Shown one piece after another: positions 1 through 7,229 of a DNA stretch of 19,279 bases; within the stretch, counting starts at the first letter, position 1, and every line of letters begins with the position of its first letter. The DNA is from Candidatus Scatosoma pullistercoris (GTDB lineage Bacteria; Bacillota; Clostridia; Christensenellales; Borkfalkiaceae): NCBI GenBank assembly GCA_018714725.1, contig DVMZ01000106.1, positions 1 through 19,279 of the forward strand, given 5' to 3'. The notes under the pieces were generated by a model. The model worked only from the letters and a program-made list of their open reading frames with translations, was not told the origin of the DNA and made no database searches. A program made the translations under genes and the position numbers.

Positions 1-419
1 TAGAGCACGCCGTCGAGATGATCGAGTTCGTGGCAGACCGCGCGCGCGAAAAAGCCCTTGGCCTGCAAGGTCTGCGGATTGCCGTACCGGTCCTGATAGG
101 CGATTTTCACCTTCATCGGCCGGGACACGACCCCGCGCTTTCCGCGCACGGAAAGGCAGCCTTCCCAGCCCCGCTGTTCCCCTTTCTGCGAGAGGATCCG
201 GGGATTGACAAATTCAAAAAATCCCTCTTCGACGTCCACGACGACCGCCCGGCGCAAAACGCCCACCTGCGGCGCGGCAAGCCCCGCGCCCTCTTCCTTT
301 TTAACGGTGTCTTTCATGTCGTCCAACAACTGATGCAGTCCTTCGTCGAACTGCTGGACGGGAAAGCTGACCTTGCGCAGCGTCTCGTCCCCTACCTGTA
401 CCACATTTCTGATTGCCAT
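1..419 (-). CDS. def: Peptide deformylase, 3' end cut by window edge
   Basis: Peptide deformylase removes the N-formyl group from the starting methionine of new proteins, using a metal ion (usually Fe2+) in the cytoplasm. All three family motifs are visible: GAGLAAPQ (about residues 44-51), EGCLS with metal ligand Cys88, and HELDH with metal ligands His130 and His134 and catalytic Glu131. Reading goes off the left edge after residue 139, so only a short C-terminal tail is missing. The ATG at 419 is preceded by GGAAGAGG about 6 bases upstream, which fixes the start. The gene follows priA in the same direction, as in the priA-def-fmt order of many Firmicutes; fmt would be expected beyond the window. 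An AT-rich block at 494-530 may hold its own promoter. Confidence 0.96.
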   Translation of the reverse strand, partial: MAIRNVVQVGDETLRKVSFPVQQFDEGLHQLLDDMKDTVKKEEGAGLAAPQVGVLRRAVVVDVEEGFFEFVNPRILSQKGEQRGWEGCLSVRGKRGVVSRPMKVKIAYQDRYGNPQTLQAKGFFARAVCHELDHLDGVL

Positions 420-493
420 ATCAAACCTCTTCCTTCTTTTCCGGACCCCTTCCGGCGCCCGCTGTCCGCGTCTTTCTTTCCCGGCTCGGCTCT

Positions 494-530
494 TTATATA
501 AATTTAATAATTATAAATTATAAACGAATA
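494..530 (-). promoter_or_regulatory. AT-rich probable promoter region of def
   Basis: This short block is almost pure A/T inside a GC-rich gap. On the minus strand it contains two TATAAT hexamers (510-515 and 517-522) about 90-100 bases before the def start. No convincing -35 box lies 16-18 bases upstream of either, so the exact promoter is unclear. It is the only promoter-like stretch in the priA-def gap. Confidence 0.4.
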
Positions 531-644
531 ATTTCCCGTAACCGCGCCGCGGAGAAATGCGAATAACGGCTTCCGCCGCCGGATTCCGCCGTTTTTTCAT
601 CGGGTTCCGATCATTTCCGGCCGGTTCCGCTCCGTCCCGGCCGC

Positions 645-2819
645 TCAGCTGAGATTGACGGGATTTTCCTCCACGGAGACCAGCACGTCCCGCGTTCTCG
701 ACTGTGCGCAGACGTCATACACTTGCGGCAACACGGAGGTATCCGAAAGCCGCATCAGCACCTGGTAGCGGAACCGGTTCTGAATCCGCCGGATGGGCGC
801 GTGCATCCGGTTGAAAAACAGGAATTTTTCCGGATTTGCGGTGTACAGCCCTTCCAGTCCGACATAGGCGGAGCGGAGCGCCTCGATCGTCTTTTTCTCG
901 TCCTCGCCCGTCACCAGCACCCGGACGATTTTGGAAAAGGGCGGGAACATCGCCGCCGCGCGCAGGGAAATTTCGTTGCGGTAAAACCCCTCGTAATCGT
1001 ACGCCACGGCATAGCGCAGGACATCGTTTTCGGGGCTGAACGTCTGCAGCACCACTTTGCCTTTTTCTTCCGCCCGGCCGCTCCGTCCCGCCACCTGCGT
1101 GATGAGCTGGAAGGTTCTCTCCCCGCTGCGGTAATCGGAAAAATGCAGGCTCATGTCCGCGTCGAGAATGCCCACCAGCGTCACGGACGGGAAATCGTGT
1201 CCCTTGGCGATCATCTGCGTCCCGACGAGAATGTCCGCCTGCCGTTCCCCGAAGGCTTTGAGAATTTTATAATGCCCTTCCTTGCCGCTCGTCGTATCGT
1301 TGTCCATGCGCAGAATGCGCGCCGAAGGATACAGCCTCGAAAGATCGGCGACAATCCGCTGCGTGCCCGTGCCCGCATAGGAGAGCTTGGTGCCGCCGCA
1401 CTCCGGACAGGCGACGGGCACTTTGTACCTCGCACCGCAGTAGTGACATTTCAGGCAATCCTCGTCCCGGTGATAGGTGAGCGACACGTCGCACGCTTCG
1501 CACTTCGCGACATAGCCGCATTCCTTGCAGATGACCGTCTGGGAATAGCCGCGGCGGTTGAGAAAGAGAATGGCCTGATTGCCCGAAGAAAGACATTTTT
1601 CCAGCTCTGCCCGGAGGGGGGAGGAAAACGCGGAATTGTTGCCCCGTCGCACCTCCCGGCGCATATCCGCAATGATGATCTCCGGCAACGGTTTCCGGTT
1701 GATCCGCTTTTCGAGGCGAATGAGCCCGAATTCCCCGTCCGTTGCGCGTTTATACGTCTCCACGGCGGGCGTAGCGCTTCCTAAGACAAGTTTACAGCCG
1801 TTGTATTTTGCGCGCAGGTATGCCACGTCGAACGTATTGTAGCGGGGCGCGGTCTCGCTGGAATAGCTGGAATCGTGCTCTTCGTCCACAATGATGACGC
1901 CGACGTTTTCCACGGGCGCGAACACCGCGCTGCGGGCGCCGATGGCGATTTTCGCTTCGCCCGTCCGAAGCCGCCACCATTCGTCGAACCGTTCGCCCGC
2001 GGACAATCCGCTGTGCATGATGGCCGCGTTGCGGCCGAACCTCGCGCGGAGCTGAGCGAGCATCTGCGGGGTCAGAGAAATTTCAGGCACGAGAAAAATC
2101 GCGCTTTTGCCCTGCCGGAGACAATCCGCGATCAGGGTGAGATAAATTTCCGTCTTGCCGCTGCCCGTCACGCCGTGCAGGAGCTGCACCGTCCGTTTGT
2201 CCGTCCCGATTTTCTCCACCGCGGCCCGCTGATCATCCGTCAGGATATGACCGGGCTGTTCTCCGTCCAGTCCGCGGTACGGATCGCGCAGGCGCTGTTC
2301 TTTGGCGACCTCCGCGTATCCCTTCTTTTCCAGCGCGGACACGCTGCCGGGGAACAGGCCGTTGAGATACCCGCATTCCGTCTTTCCGTGCGCTTCGAGA
2401 TACTCCGCCGCGCCGCGCTGGTTTTTCGCGGTTTTGGGAAACGTCATTTCCGAAACGGGCACGCGCAGGGAGACGTAGCTCTTCATCAGTTCCCTTACCT
2501 TTCCCGTCCGCATTTCCGAAGGCAGGAAAAGCCTCAGAACCAGCGCCTTCGGCACCCGATAGCGCGCCGTCAGTTTCTCCGCGAGAAACAGGCATTCCCC
2601 GTTGAGCGCGGGCATCCCGTCCGGACAGGGATAAACGCGCCGGAGTTTCCCCGGCGGGCAATCGGAAGTCTCTTTCAGCCGCATCACGAATCCGGGCACC
2701 ACTTTGCCGCCGAAGGGCGCGCGGACGCGGCTCCCCGCCTCCGTTCCGTCGTCGCAGAGATAATCGTATATTCTGTCTGTCTCGCCCGCGGCGATGTCCA
2801 CGATCACTTCGGCTATCAT
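645..2819 (-). CDS. priA: Primosomal protein N' (replication restart helicase PriA)
   Basis: PriA is a superfamily 2 3'-to-5' DNA helicase that recognises stalled forks and reloads the replisome. From the ATG at 2819 the protein has 724 residues, close to the usual 730 or so. The N-terminal DNA-binding domain starts at MIAEVIVD. Walker A is GVTGSGKT with Lys222, and the DEEH box lies near residues 312-315. A zinc-binding insert carries cysteines at about 431, 434, 440, 443, 458, 461, 471 and 474. The open frame extends 82 codons further upstream, but that stretch overlaps the rpoZ terminator and is arginine-rich and unlike PriA, so I reject the longer start. The ribosome site is weak: GGGG about 8 bases before the ATG. 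A perfect hairpin lies immediately upstream (2836-2876). coaBC, often found between rpoZ and priA in Firmicutes, is absent here. Confidence 0.96.
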   Translation of the reverse strand: MIAEVIVDIAAGETDRIYDYLCDDGTEAGSRVRAPFGGKVVPGFVMRLKETSDCPPGKLRRVYPCPDGMPALNGECLFLAEKLTARYRVPKALVLRLFLPSEMRTGKVRELMKSYVSLRVPVSEMTFPKTAKNQRGAAEYLEAHGKTECGYLNGLFPGSVSALEKKGYAEVAKEQRLRDPYRGLDGEQPGHILTDDQRAAVEKIGTDKRTVQLLHGVTGSGKTEIYLTLIADCLRQGKSAIFLVPEISLTPQMLAQLRARFGRNAAIMHSGLSAGERFDEWWRLRTGEAKIAIGARSAVFAPVENVGVIIVDEEHDSSYSSETAPRYNTFDVAYLRAKYNGCKLVLGSATPAVETYKRATDGEFGLIRLEKRINRKPLPEIIIADMRREVRRGNNSAFSSPLRAELEKCLSSGNQAILFLNRRGYSQTVICKECGYVAKCEACDVSLTYHRDEDCLKCHYCGARYKVPVACPECGGTKLSYAGTGTQRIVADLSRLYPSARILRMDNDTTSGKEGHYKILKAFGERQADILVGTQMIAKGHDFPSVTLVGILDADMSLHFSDYRSGERTFQLITQVAGRSGRAEEKGKVVLQTFSPENDVLRYAVAYDYEGFYRNEISLRAAAMFPPFSKIVRVLVTGEDEKKTIEALRSAYVGLEGLYTANPEKFLFFNRMHAPIRRIQNRFRYQVLMRLSDTSVLPQVYDVCAQSRTRDVLVSVEENPVNLS

Positions 2820-2835
2820 TTCCTGTACCCCGACT

Positions 2836-2876
2836 TTTTGCCGCGCCGGCTTTTGCAGAAAGCCGGCGCGGCAAAA
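2836..2876. repeat. Perfect 18-bp inverted repeat before priA
   Basis: Two 18-base arms (2836-2853 and 2859-2876) are exact reverse complements around a 5-base loop. The core is GC-rich (GCCGCGCCGGC), with T-runs at the 5' side and A-runs at the 3' side on both strands. A U-run therefore does not follow the hairpin in either direction, so it is not a standard intrinsic terminator. In the priA transcript it would fold 16 bases before the start codon, next to the weak ribosome site. Confidence 0.85.
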
Positions 2877-2919
2877 CCGCTGATTCTCTCCCTTCCCGTC
2901 CTGCCGCTCCCGCATTCCG

Positions 2920-2941
2920 AAAAAGGCGGACGGCGCCCGCC
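2920..2941 (-). terminator. Possible second terminator after rpoZ
   Basis: On the minus strand GGCGG and CCGCC pair around a 7-base loop (2925-2941) and are followed by five T. The stem is short, so this is a weaker candidate than the hairpin at 2984-3020. Together they would limit read-through from rpoZ into priA. Confidence 0.4.
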
Positions 2942-2983
2942 GAGACACTTTCCGCGCTTTCGGCGCCCGCCCGTGCACATTCC

Positions 2984-3020
2984 CCGAAAAATAAGGATTG
3001 CCCCGAAAATTTCGGGGCAA
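2984..3020 (-). terminator. Intrinsic terminator of yicC-gmk-rpoZ
   Basis: A near-perfect palindrome, TTGCCCCGAAA / TTTCGGGGCAA (2998-3020), starts 10 bases after the rpoZ stop. On the minus strand it is followed by TCCTTATTTTT. The position and U-rich tail fit a rho-independent terminator. Confidence 0.75.
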
Positions 3021-3030
3021 TGCGGGAAAA

Positions 3031-3252
3031 TCAATCCTTTGCGATGACCACCAGATTGTCCGCAATTTCCTTGCAGGCGGTCAGGATTTCCTTATCCCGG
3101 CCCATAAAATCGTGAATCCCGCGATTCCTTTCCGTTTCGATGATCTGGCGGGCGCGCTTGGACGTCACCACGCACAGCGCATAACGGCTGACGGGATCCT
3201 CCTCCGTCCCCAGCTTTCTGATCAATACATCCACTGCCGGTTCGTTTATCAT
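3031..3252 (-). CDS. rpoZ: RNA polymerase omega subunit
   Basis: Omega is the small RNA polymerase subunit that assists assembly by binding beta'. The 73-residue product shows the family pattern: an N-terminal helix with INEPAVDVL, then SRYALCVVTSKRARQI, the region that wraps the beta' C-terminus, and a short acidic-to-basic tail. The length is typical of Firmicutes omega. AGGAGAG precedes the ATG by about 7 bases. It lies directly downstream of gmk and ahead of a terminator, matching the conserved yicC-gmk-rpoZ order. Confidence 0.95.
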   Translation of the reverse strand: MINEPAVDVLIRKLGTEEDPVSRYALCVVTSKRARQIIETERNRGIHDFMGRDKEILTACKEIADNLVVIAKD

Positions 3253-3353
3253 ATTCTTACTCTCCTTATTCGCTTTATTCGCTTTCCGCGTTGTTTTTCC
3301 TTTTTATTTTTTTCCGCGTTCTTTCCCGCCGCCTGCGCCGCAGGCAAAGCCGG

Positions 3354-3911
3354 TCATTTCCGCTTCTCCGCGTCGAGAATGCCTTCCAGCCTCGAAAGCG
3401 CGCTTTCCAGCGCATCGTTGACCACGACGTAATCATACAGATGTTTCTGCGAAAGCTCGTAATCGATGCGCGCCAGACGGGTCTGAATCTGTTCTTCCGT
3501 CTCGGAATGTCTGCCCCGAAGCCGCTTTTTCAGTTCTTCCGCGGAAGGGGGCACGATCATGATCAGCACGCAGTCGGGAAACACCTTTTTGGCGTTCAGC
3601 GCGCCCACGACGTCGATTTCCAGAATCACCGATTTCTCCCGGAGAGTTTCGCGGACAAAGGACTTCGGCGTGCCGTAATAATTGCCGAAATGCTCGTCGT
3701 ATTCGAGAAATTCCCCTTCCGCCGCCCGGCGGAGAAATTCCTCGCGGGTGAGAAAGAAATAATCCTTCCCGTCCTTCTCCCCCTCCCGGGGCGCGCGCGT
3801 GGTGCAGGACACGGACACCGCCACGTCCGTCCGCGCGGAAATCAGCTCTTTCACCAGCGTCCCTTTGCCCACGCCCGAAGGCCCGGAAATTGCCATCAGT
3901 ATATTTCTCAT
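3354..3911 (-). CDS. gmk: Guanylate kinase
   Basis: Guanylate kinase converts GMP and ATP to GDP and ADP and supplies the guanine nucleotide pools. The 185-residue product starts with the P-loop GPSGVGKGT (residues 10-18, Lys16). It then has the GMP-binding segment TTRAPREGEKDGKDYFF, and later VILEIDVVGA and an SAEELKKRLRGR lid region. The length is within the usual 185-210. The start ATG follows AAGGAAGCGT, a reasonable ribosome site. It sits between yicC and rpoZ on one strand, with about 90 bases on each side, and is very probably part of the same transcript. Confidence 0.97.
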   Translation of the reverse strand: MRNILMAISGPSGVGKGTLVKELISARTDVAVSVSCTTRAPREGEKDGKDYFFLTREEFLRRAAEGEFLEYDEHFGNYYGTPKSFVRETLREKSVILEIDVVGALNAKKVFPDCVLIMIVPPSAEELKKRLRGRHSETEEQIQTRLARIDYELSQKHLYDYVVVNDALESALSRLEGILDAEKRK

Positions 3912-4002
3912 ACGCTTCCTTGTGTAAAAAATAGTTTCCGACTTTTCCCTCTTTCCCCCGTTTCTTGCCTTATCCGGATTCCCTCGCGGCCTCTGCCGGA
4001 AC

Positions 4003-4878
4003 TCATTCGATGTTCTGCACCTGTTCGCGCACCTTCTCGATCTCGTTTTTCAGCTCCAGCCCCAGCCGCGTGATTTCGATGTCGTTGCTCTTGGAACAGA
4101 TCGTGTTCGCCTCGCGGTTGAACTCCTGTACGAGAAAGTCCAGCTTTCTGCCCACCGTTCCGCCCGCGCAGATGACCTTGAACTGCGCGATGTGCGAACG
4201 CAGCCGCGTGATTTCCTCGTCGATGTTCGAGCGGTCGGAAAACGCCGCCACTTCGGTGAGCAGCCGGCTTTCGTCCGGCTTCACGTCCTTGAGGTATTCC
4301 CGCACCCGGGCGGTCAGCTTTTCCCGGTACTCCTCCGCGACGGAAGGCGCGCGGACGGCGATTTTTTCCACCAGGGCCGCGATGTTTTCCCCGCGGGCGG
4401 AAAGGTCGGCCCGGAGCTTTTCCCCTTCCGCGGCGCGCATGCGGTTGAGCGCGTCCAGCGCTTCCTTCAAAGCGCTTTCCAAAGCGGAGAACAGCTCGTC
4501 GTCCGCCGAAGCGGCCTCGTCCTGCCGGAGCACGTCCGGCCAGCGGAGCACCGACGAAAGAGTGAGATCATCCGCAAGCGAAGGAATGGCCTCCGAAAGC
4601 GCGCGCGCCGCCGCCACATAGGCGGAAGCGAGCGGCAGATCGGGCGTGAGCGCCGCCGGGCGTTCCCGTTTGTCCTTGAAGGATACAAACACGTCCACAT
4701 GCCCTCTCGACACCTTTTCGCGCACGAGCGAGCGGACGACGTCCTCGCGGGACAGGAACAGCTTCGGCACCTTCACCGCGACGTCCAGATAGCGGTTGTT
4801 GACCGATTTCACCTCGCAGGTCAGCTCGATGCCGCCCGCCTTGTATTCGCCCTTTCCGTACCCCGTCATGCTCAGCAT
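4003..4878 (-). CDS. yicC: YicC family endoribonuclease
   Basis: This 291-residue protein has the YicC N-terminal signature MLSMTGYGKGE followed by CEVKSVNNRYLDV. At the C-terminus it has the DUF1732 part, with GGTVGRKLDFLVQEFNREANTI and ICSKSNDIEIT. Known YicC proteins are single-strand-specific endoribonucleases implicated in small-RNA and mRNA turnover. Length and motifs are complete. The ATG at 4878 follows GGGGAACGGAT. A good promoter lies about 130 bases upstream (5009-5037), so this is the first gene of the yicC-gmk-rpoZ transcript. remA, which lies between yicC and gmk in Bacillus, is absent. Confidence 0.95.
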   Translation of the reverse strand: MLSMTGYGKGEYKAGGIELTCEVKSVNNRYLDVAVKVPKLFLSREDVVRSLVREKVSRGHVDVFVSFKDKRERPAALTPDLPLASAYVAAARALSEAIPSLADDLTLSSVLRWPDVLRQDEAASADDELFSALESALKEALDALNRMRAAEGEKLRADLSARGENIAALVEKIAVRAPSVAEEYREKLTARVREYLKDVKPDESRLLTEVAAFSDRSNIDEEITRLRSHIAQFKVICAGGTVGRKLDFLVQEFNREANTICSKSNDIEITRLGLELKNEIEKVREQVQNIE

Positions 4879-5008
4879 ATCCGTTCCCCGCTTCCGGCCG
4901 CGTCCGCCGGCGGAATTTCTGCCGCAGCGCCTTACGCCGTACCCCGATAATTTCCGATGTTTTCCGATTTTTACGGATTTTTACAAATCCCTTTCATCGG
5001 TGCCCATT

Positions 5009-5037
5009 ATTATAGCAGATTCCCGAAAAAATTTCAA
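5009..5037 (-). promoter_or_regulatory. Promoter of yicC-gmk-rpoZ
   Basis: On the minus strand TTGAAA (5032-5037) is separated by exactly 17 bases from TATAAT (5009-5014). TGC precedes the -10, making an extended -10. The predicted leader to the yicC ATG is about 125 bases. It carries loose repeats of ATCGGAAA and no recognised riboswitch. Confidence 0.85.
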
Positions 5038-5079
5038 GCGAAGTCATATCCTTTTCCCGATTTTTTTGACAAAAACCGG

Positions 5080-5101
5080 AAAAAACAGGCCGCAAACGGC
5101 C
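5080..5101 (-). terminator. Second tandem terminator after ligA
   Basis: On the minus strand GGCCG-TTTG-CGGCC is followed by TGTTTTTT. The stem is short but GC-only and the U-run is good. It lies just after a first terminator-like hairpin. Confidence 0.6.
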
Positions 5102-5110
5102 GTACCGCGC

Positions 5111-5159
5111 AAAAAAGAGCCGGAACGGCGCGGCTTCGCGCCCGATTACGGCGTTCCGG
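5111..5159 (-). terminator. First tandem terminator after ligA
   Basis: On the minus strand CCGGAACG pairs with CGTTCCGG (5152-5159 with 5120-5127), enclosing a smaller GCGCG/CGCGC stem, and is followed by CTCTTTTTT. The upstream arm overlaps the last codons of ligA. It ends the pcrA-ligA transcript before the yicC promoter. Confidence 0.7.
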
Positions 5160-7110
5160 ACTTCGCGCCGCCGAGCATGGCGGCAAATTCCGCTTCGCCG
5201 ATGACGCGGACGCCCAGTTTTTTCGCCTTGTCCAGCTTGCTGCCCGCCTCTTCGCCCGCGATGACCAGCGTGGTTTTTGCCGTCACGGAACTCTGACAGA
5301 CCCCGCCCAGGGATTCGATGAGTTTCTGCGCTTCGCTGCGCTTATAGGCGGAGAGGGTGCCGGTGAGCACCACCGACTGCCCGGAGAAAATCCCCTCTTT
5401 CGGAGATTCGTCCGCCGTTTGCGGGGCCACGCCCAGCGAAAACAGCGCTTCCAGCTCGGAGAGGTTTGCGGGGTCGCGGAAATACTCCGCGATATTGTTC
5501 GCCGTGATCTCCCCGATATTTTCCAGGGCGACAAGCTCTTCCGCACTTGCGTTTTTCAGCGCTTCCATGCTGCCGAACCGCTTTGCGAGGTCCTTCGCCG
5601 CAACCCTGCCTATCCCGTCGATCCCGATCGCATAGATAAAAGCGTCGAGCGTAACGCGTTTGCTCTTCTCGATGGCCGAAAGGAGATTGGCCGTCTTTTT
5701 CGCGCCGAATCCGTCGAGATCGGACAGGCTCTCCGCCGTCAGGCGATAGAGATCGGAGAAATTCCGCACTCCCTTTTTATCGATGAGAAGGTAGGCGGTG
5801 CTCTCCGAGAACCCCTCGATGTCCATGGCGTTTTTGCCCGCGTAATGGTCCAGGCGGGCGGCAATCCGCGGCCGGCATTCCCGGTTGGGGCAAAACAGAT
5901 TGGCGCCCGTTTCGACCAGCGCCGAACCGCAATAGGGGCAAACGGTAGGTTTTTCCGGCTCCCGGCTGGACGAAGTGTGCTCGGTGGCGCCCAGAATCTC
6001 GGGAATGACCTCGTTGGACCGCCGGATGAGCACGCGCGAGCCGATTTTCACGTCCTTCCTCAGAATGTCGCCGTAATTGTTGAGGGTGGCTTTGCGCACG
6101 GTCACCCCCGCGAGCTCCACAGGTTCCAAAAGGGCCAGCGGCGTGAGTTTTCCCGTCCTTCCCACCTGCCAGACGATGTCGTTCACCGTCGTGGTCACTT
6201 CTTCCGCTTCAAATTTGAACGCCATCGCCCAGCGCGGGAATTTGTCGGTGTACCCCATCGCCTCGCGCACCGCGGGATCGTTCACTTTGACCACGGCGCC
6301 GTCCGTCAGCACGTCGATCGTCCTGCGCCCGACCTCCACTTCGTCGATCGCGGCCAGCACTTCCTCTTCCGTGCGGCAGACCCGGAAATAGGGAAACACG
6401 CGGAAGCCTTCCCGGAGGAGAAAATCGTGCGCTTCGGTCTGTGAAAGCGCCTTCCCTTCCGACAGGTAATTGACGTCGTAAAAATAGATGTCCGGTCTGC
6501 GCTCCGCCGTGATTTTCGGGTCGAGATTGCGGATGGCGCCCGCGGCGGCGTTGCGCGCGTTTTTCAGCGGCTCCTTCGCGGTGCGGTTGTACGCGTCGAG
6601 CACGGACAGCCGGATGACGGCCTCCCCTCTCACTTCCAGCGTACCCCGATAAGAAATGCGCATGGGATAGGAATGAATGGTGAGCACCTGCGCGGTCACG
6701 TCCTCGCCCACCGCGCCGTTGCCGCGGGTCGTCGCCCGCACGAATTCCCCGTCCCGATAGGTGAGACAGACGGTGAGCCCGTCAAATTTATATTCGACGG
6801 TGCAGTCCGTTTCCCCGCCCGCGGCCTTGTATACCCGGGTGAGAAAGGCGCGCATTTCCTCGTCCGTCACCGATTTGTCGAGGCTGTACAGCCGCGCGAT
6901 ATGCTCATGCCGCTCAAAGGCCGCAATCGGCTCCCCGCCGACCCGACGGGTGGGACTGTCCGGATACACTTCCCCGCTCTCCGCTTCCAGCTTTTTCAGC
7001 TCGTCGTACAGTTCGTCGTATTCCTTGTCCGAGACGCTGGGATTGTCGAGTACATAATACTCGTACGCCCAGCGGTTGAGAATGTCCGTGATCTCTCTCT
7101 GTCTGCTCAT
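5146..7110 (-). CDS. ligA: NAD-dependent DNA ligase LigA
   Basis: LigA seals nicks in DNA during replication and repair, using NAD+ to form a ligase-adenylate. The 654-residue product carries the Ia domain with YYVLDNPSVSD, and the nucleotidyltransferase motif EYKFDGL with adenylated Lys108. An OB-fold follows with WQVGRTGKLTPLALLEPV, then a four-cysteine zinc finger (CPYCG ... CPNREC), helix-hairpin-helix repeats with IDGIGRVAAKDLA, and a C-terminal BRCT domain (VVLTGTLSAYKRSEA ... SLGGV). The length is typical. The start at 7110 has only a weak site (GGTGACAGACG before the ATG). It follows pcrA by about 120 bases with no clear terminator between, so the two are probably cotranscribed, a frequent arrangement in Firmicutes. 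Confidence 0.97.
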   Translation of the reverse strand: MSRQREITDILNRWAYEYYVLDNPSVSDKEYDELYDELKKLEAESGEVYPDSPTRRVGGEPIAAFERHEHIARLYSLDKSVTDEEMRAFLTRVYKAAGGETDCTVEYKFDGLTVCLTYRDGEFVRATTRGNGAVGEDVTAQVLTIHSYPMRISYRGTLEVRGEAVIRLSVLDAYNRTAKEPLKNARNAAAGAIRNLDPKITAERRPDIYFYDVNYLSEGKALSQTEAHDFLLREGFRVFPYFRVCRTEEEVLAAIDEVEVGRRTIDVLTDGAVVKVNDPAVREAMGYTDKFPRWAMAFKFEAEEVTTTVNDIVWQVGRTGKLTPLALLEPVELAGVTVRKATLNNYGDILRKDVKIGSRVLIRRSNEVIPEILGATEHTSSSREPEKPTVCPYCGSALVETGANLFCPNRECRPRIAARLDHYAGKNAMDIEGFSESTAYLLIDKKGVRNFSDLYRLTAESLSDLDGFGAKKTANLLSAIEKSKRVTLDAFIYAIGIDGIGRVAAKDLAKRFGSMEALKNASAEELVALENIGEITANNIAEYFRDPANLSELEALFSLGVAPQTADESPKEGIFSGQSVVLTGTLSAYKRSEAQKLIESLGGVCQSSVTAKTTLVIAGEEAGSKLDKAKKLGVRVIGEAEFAAMLGGAKSGTP

Positions 7111-7229
7111 CGTCTGTCACCGTCTCTTTCGATATTGATTTCCCGTCCCTTTCCGCTTCTCCCCGCCCGCCGAAAACGGGCCGGAGCCGAAAGGCGAAAA
7201 GAAAAAAGGATTCGGCTTTCAAAGAATTG

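Noticed and set aside
2931..2971. Two copies of cggcgcccgcc 30 bases apart
   Set aside because: The region is GC-rich and the unit is short; one copy is explained by the terminator-like hairpin at 2920-2941.
723..3047. Long plus-strand frames opposite priA
   Set aside because: They are shadows of priA; composition and lack of ribosome sites argue against coding.
2820..3065. Longer N-terminus for PriA (82 extra codons in frame)
   Set aside because: It overlaps the rpoZ terminator and its end, has an arginine-rich non-PriA sequence, and the family N-terminus begins at the ATG at 2819.
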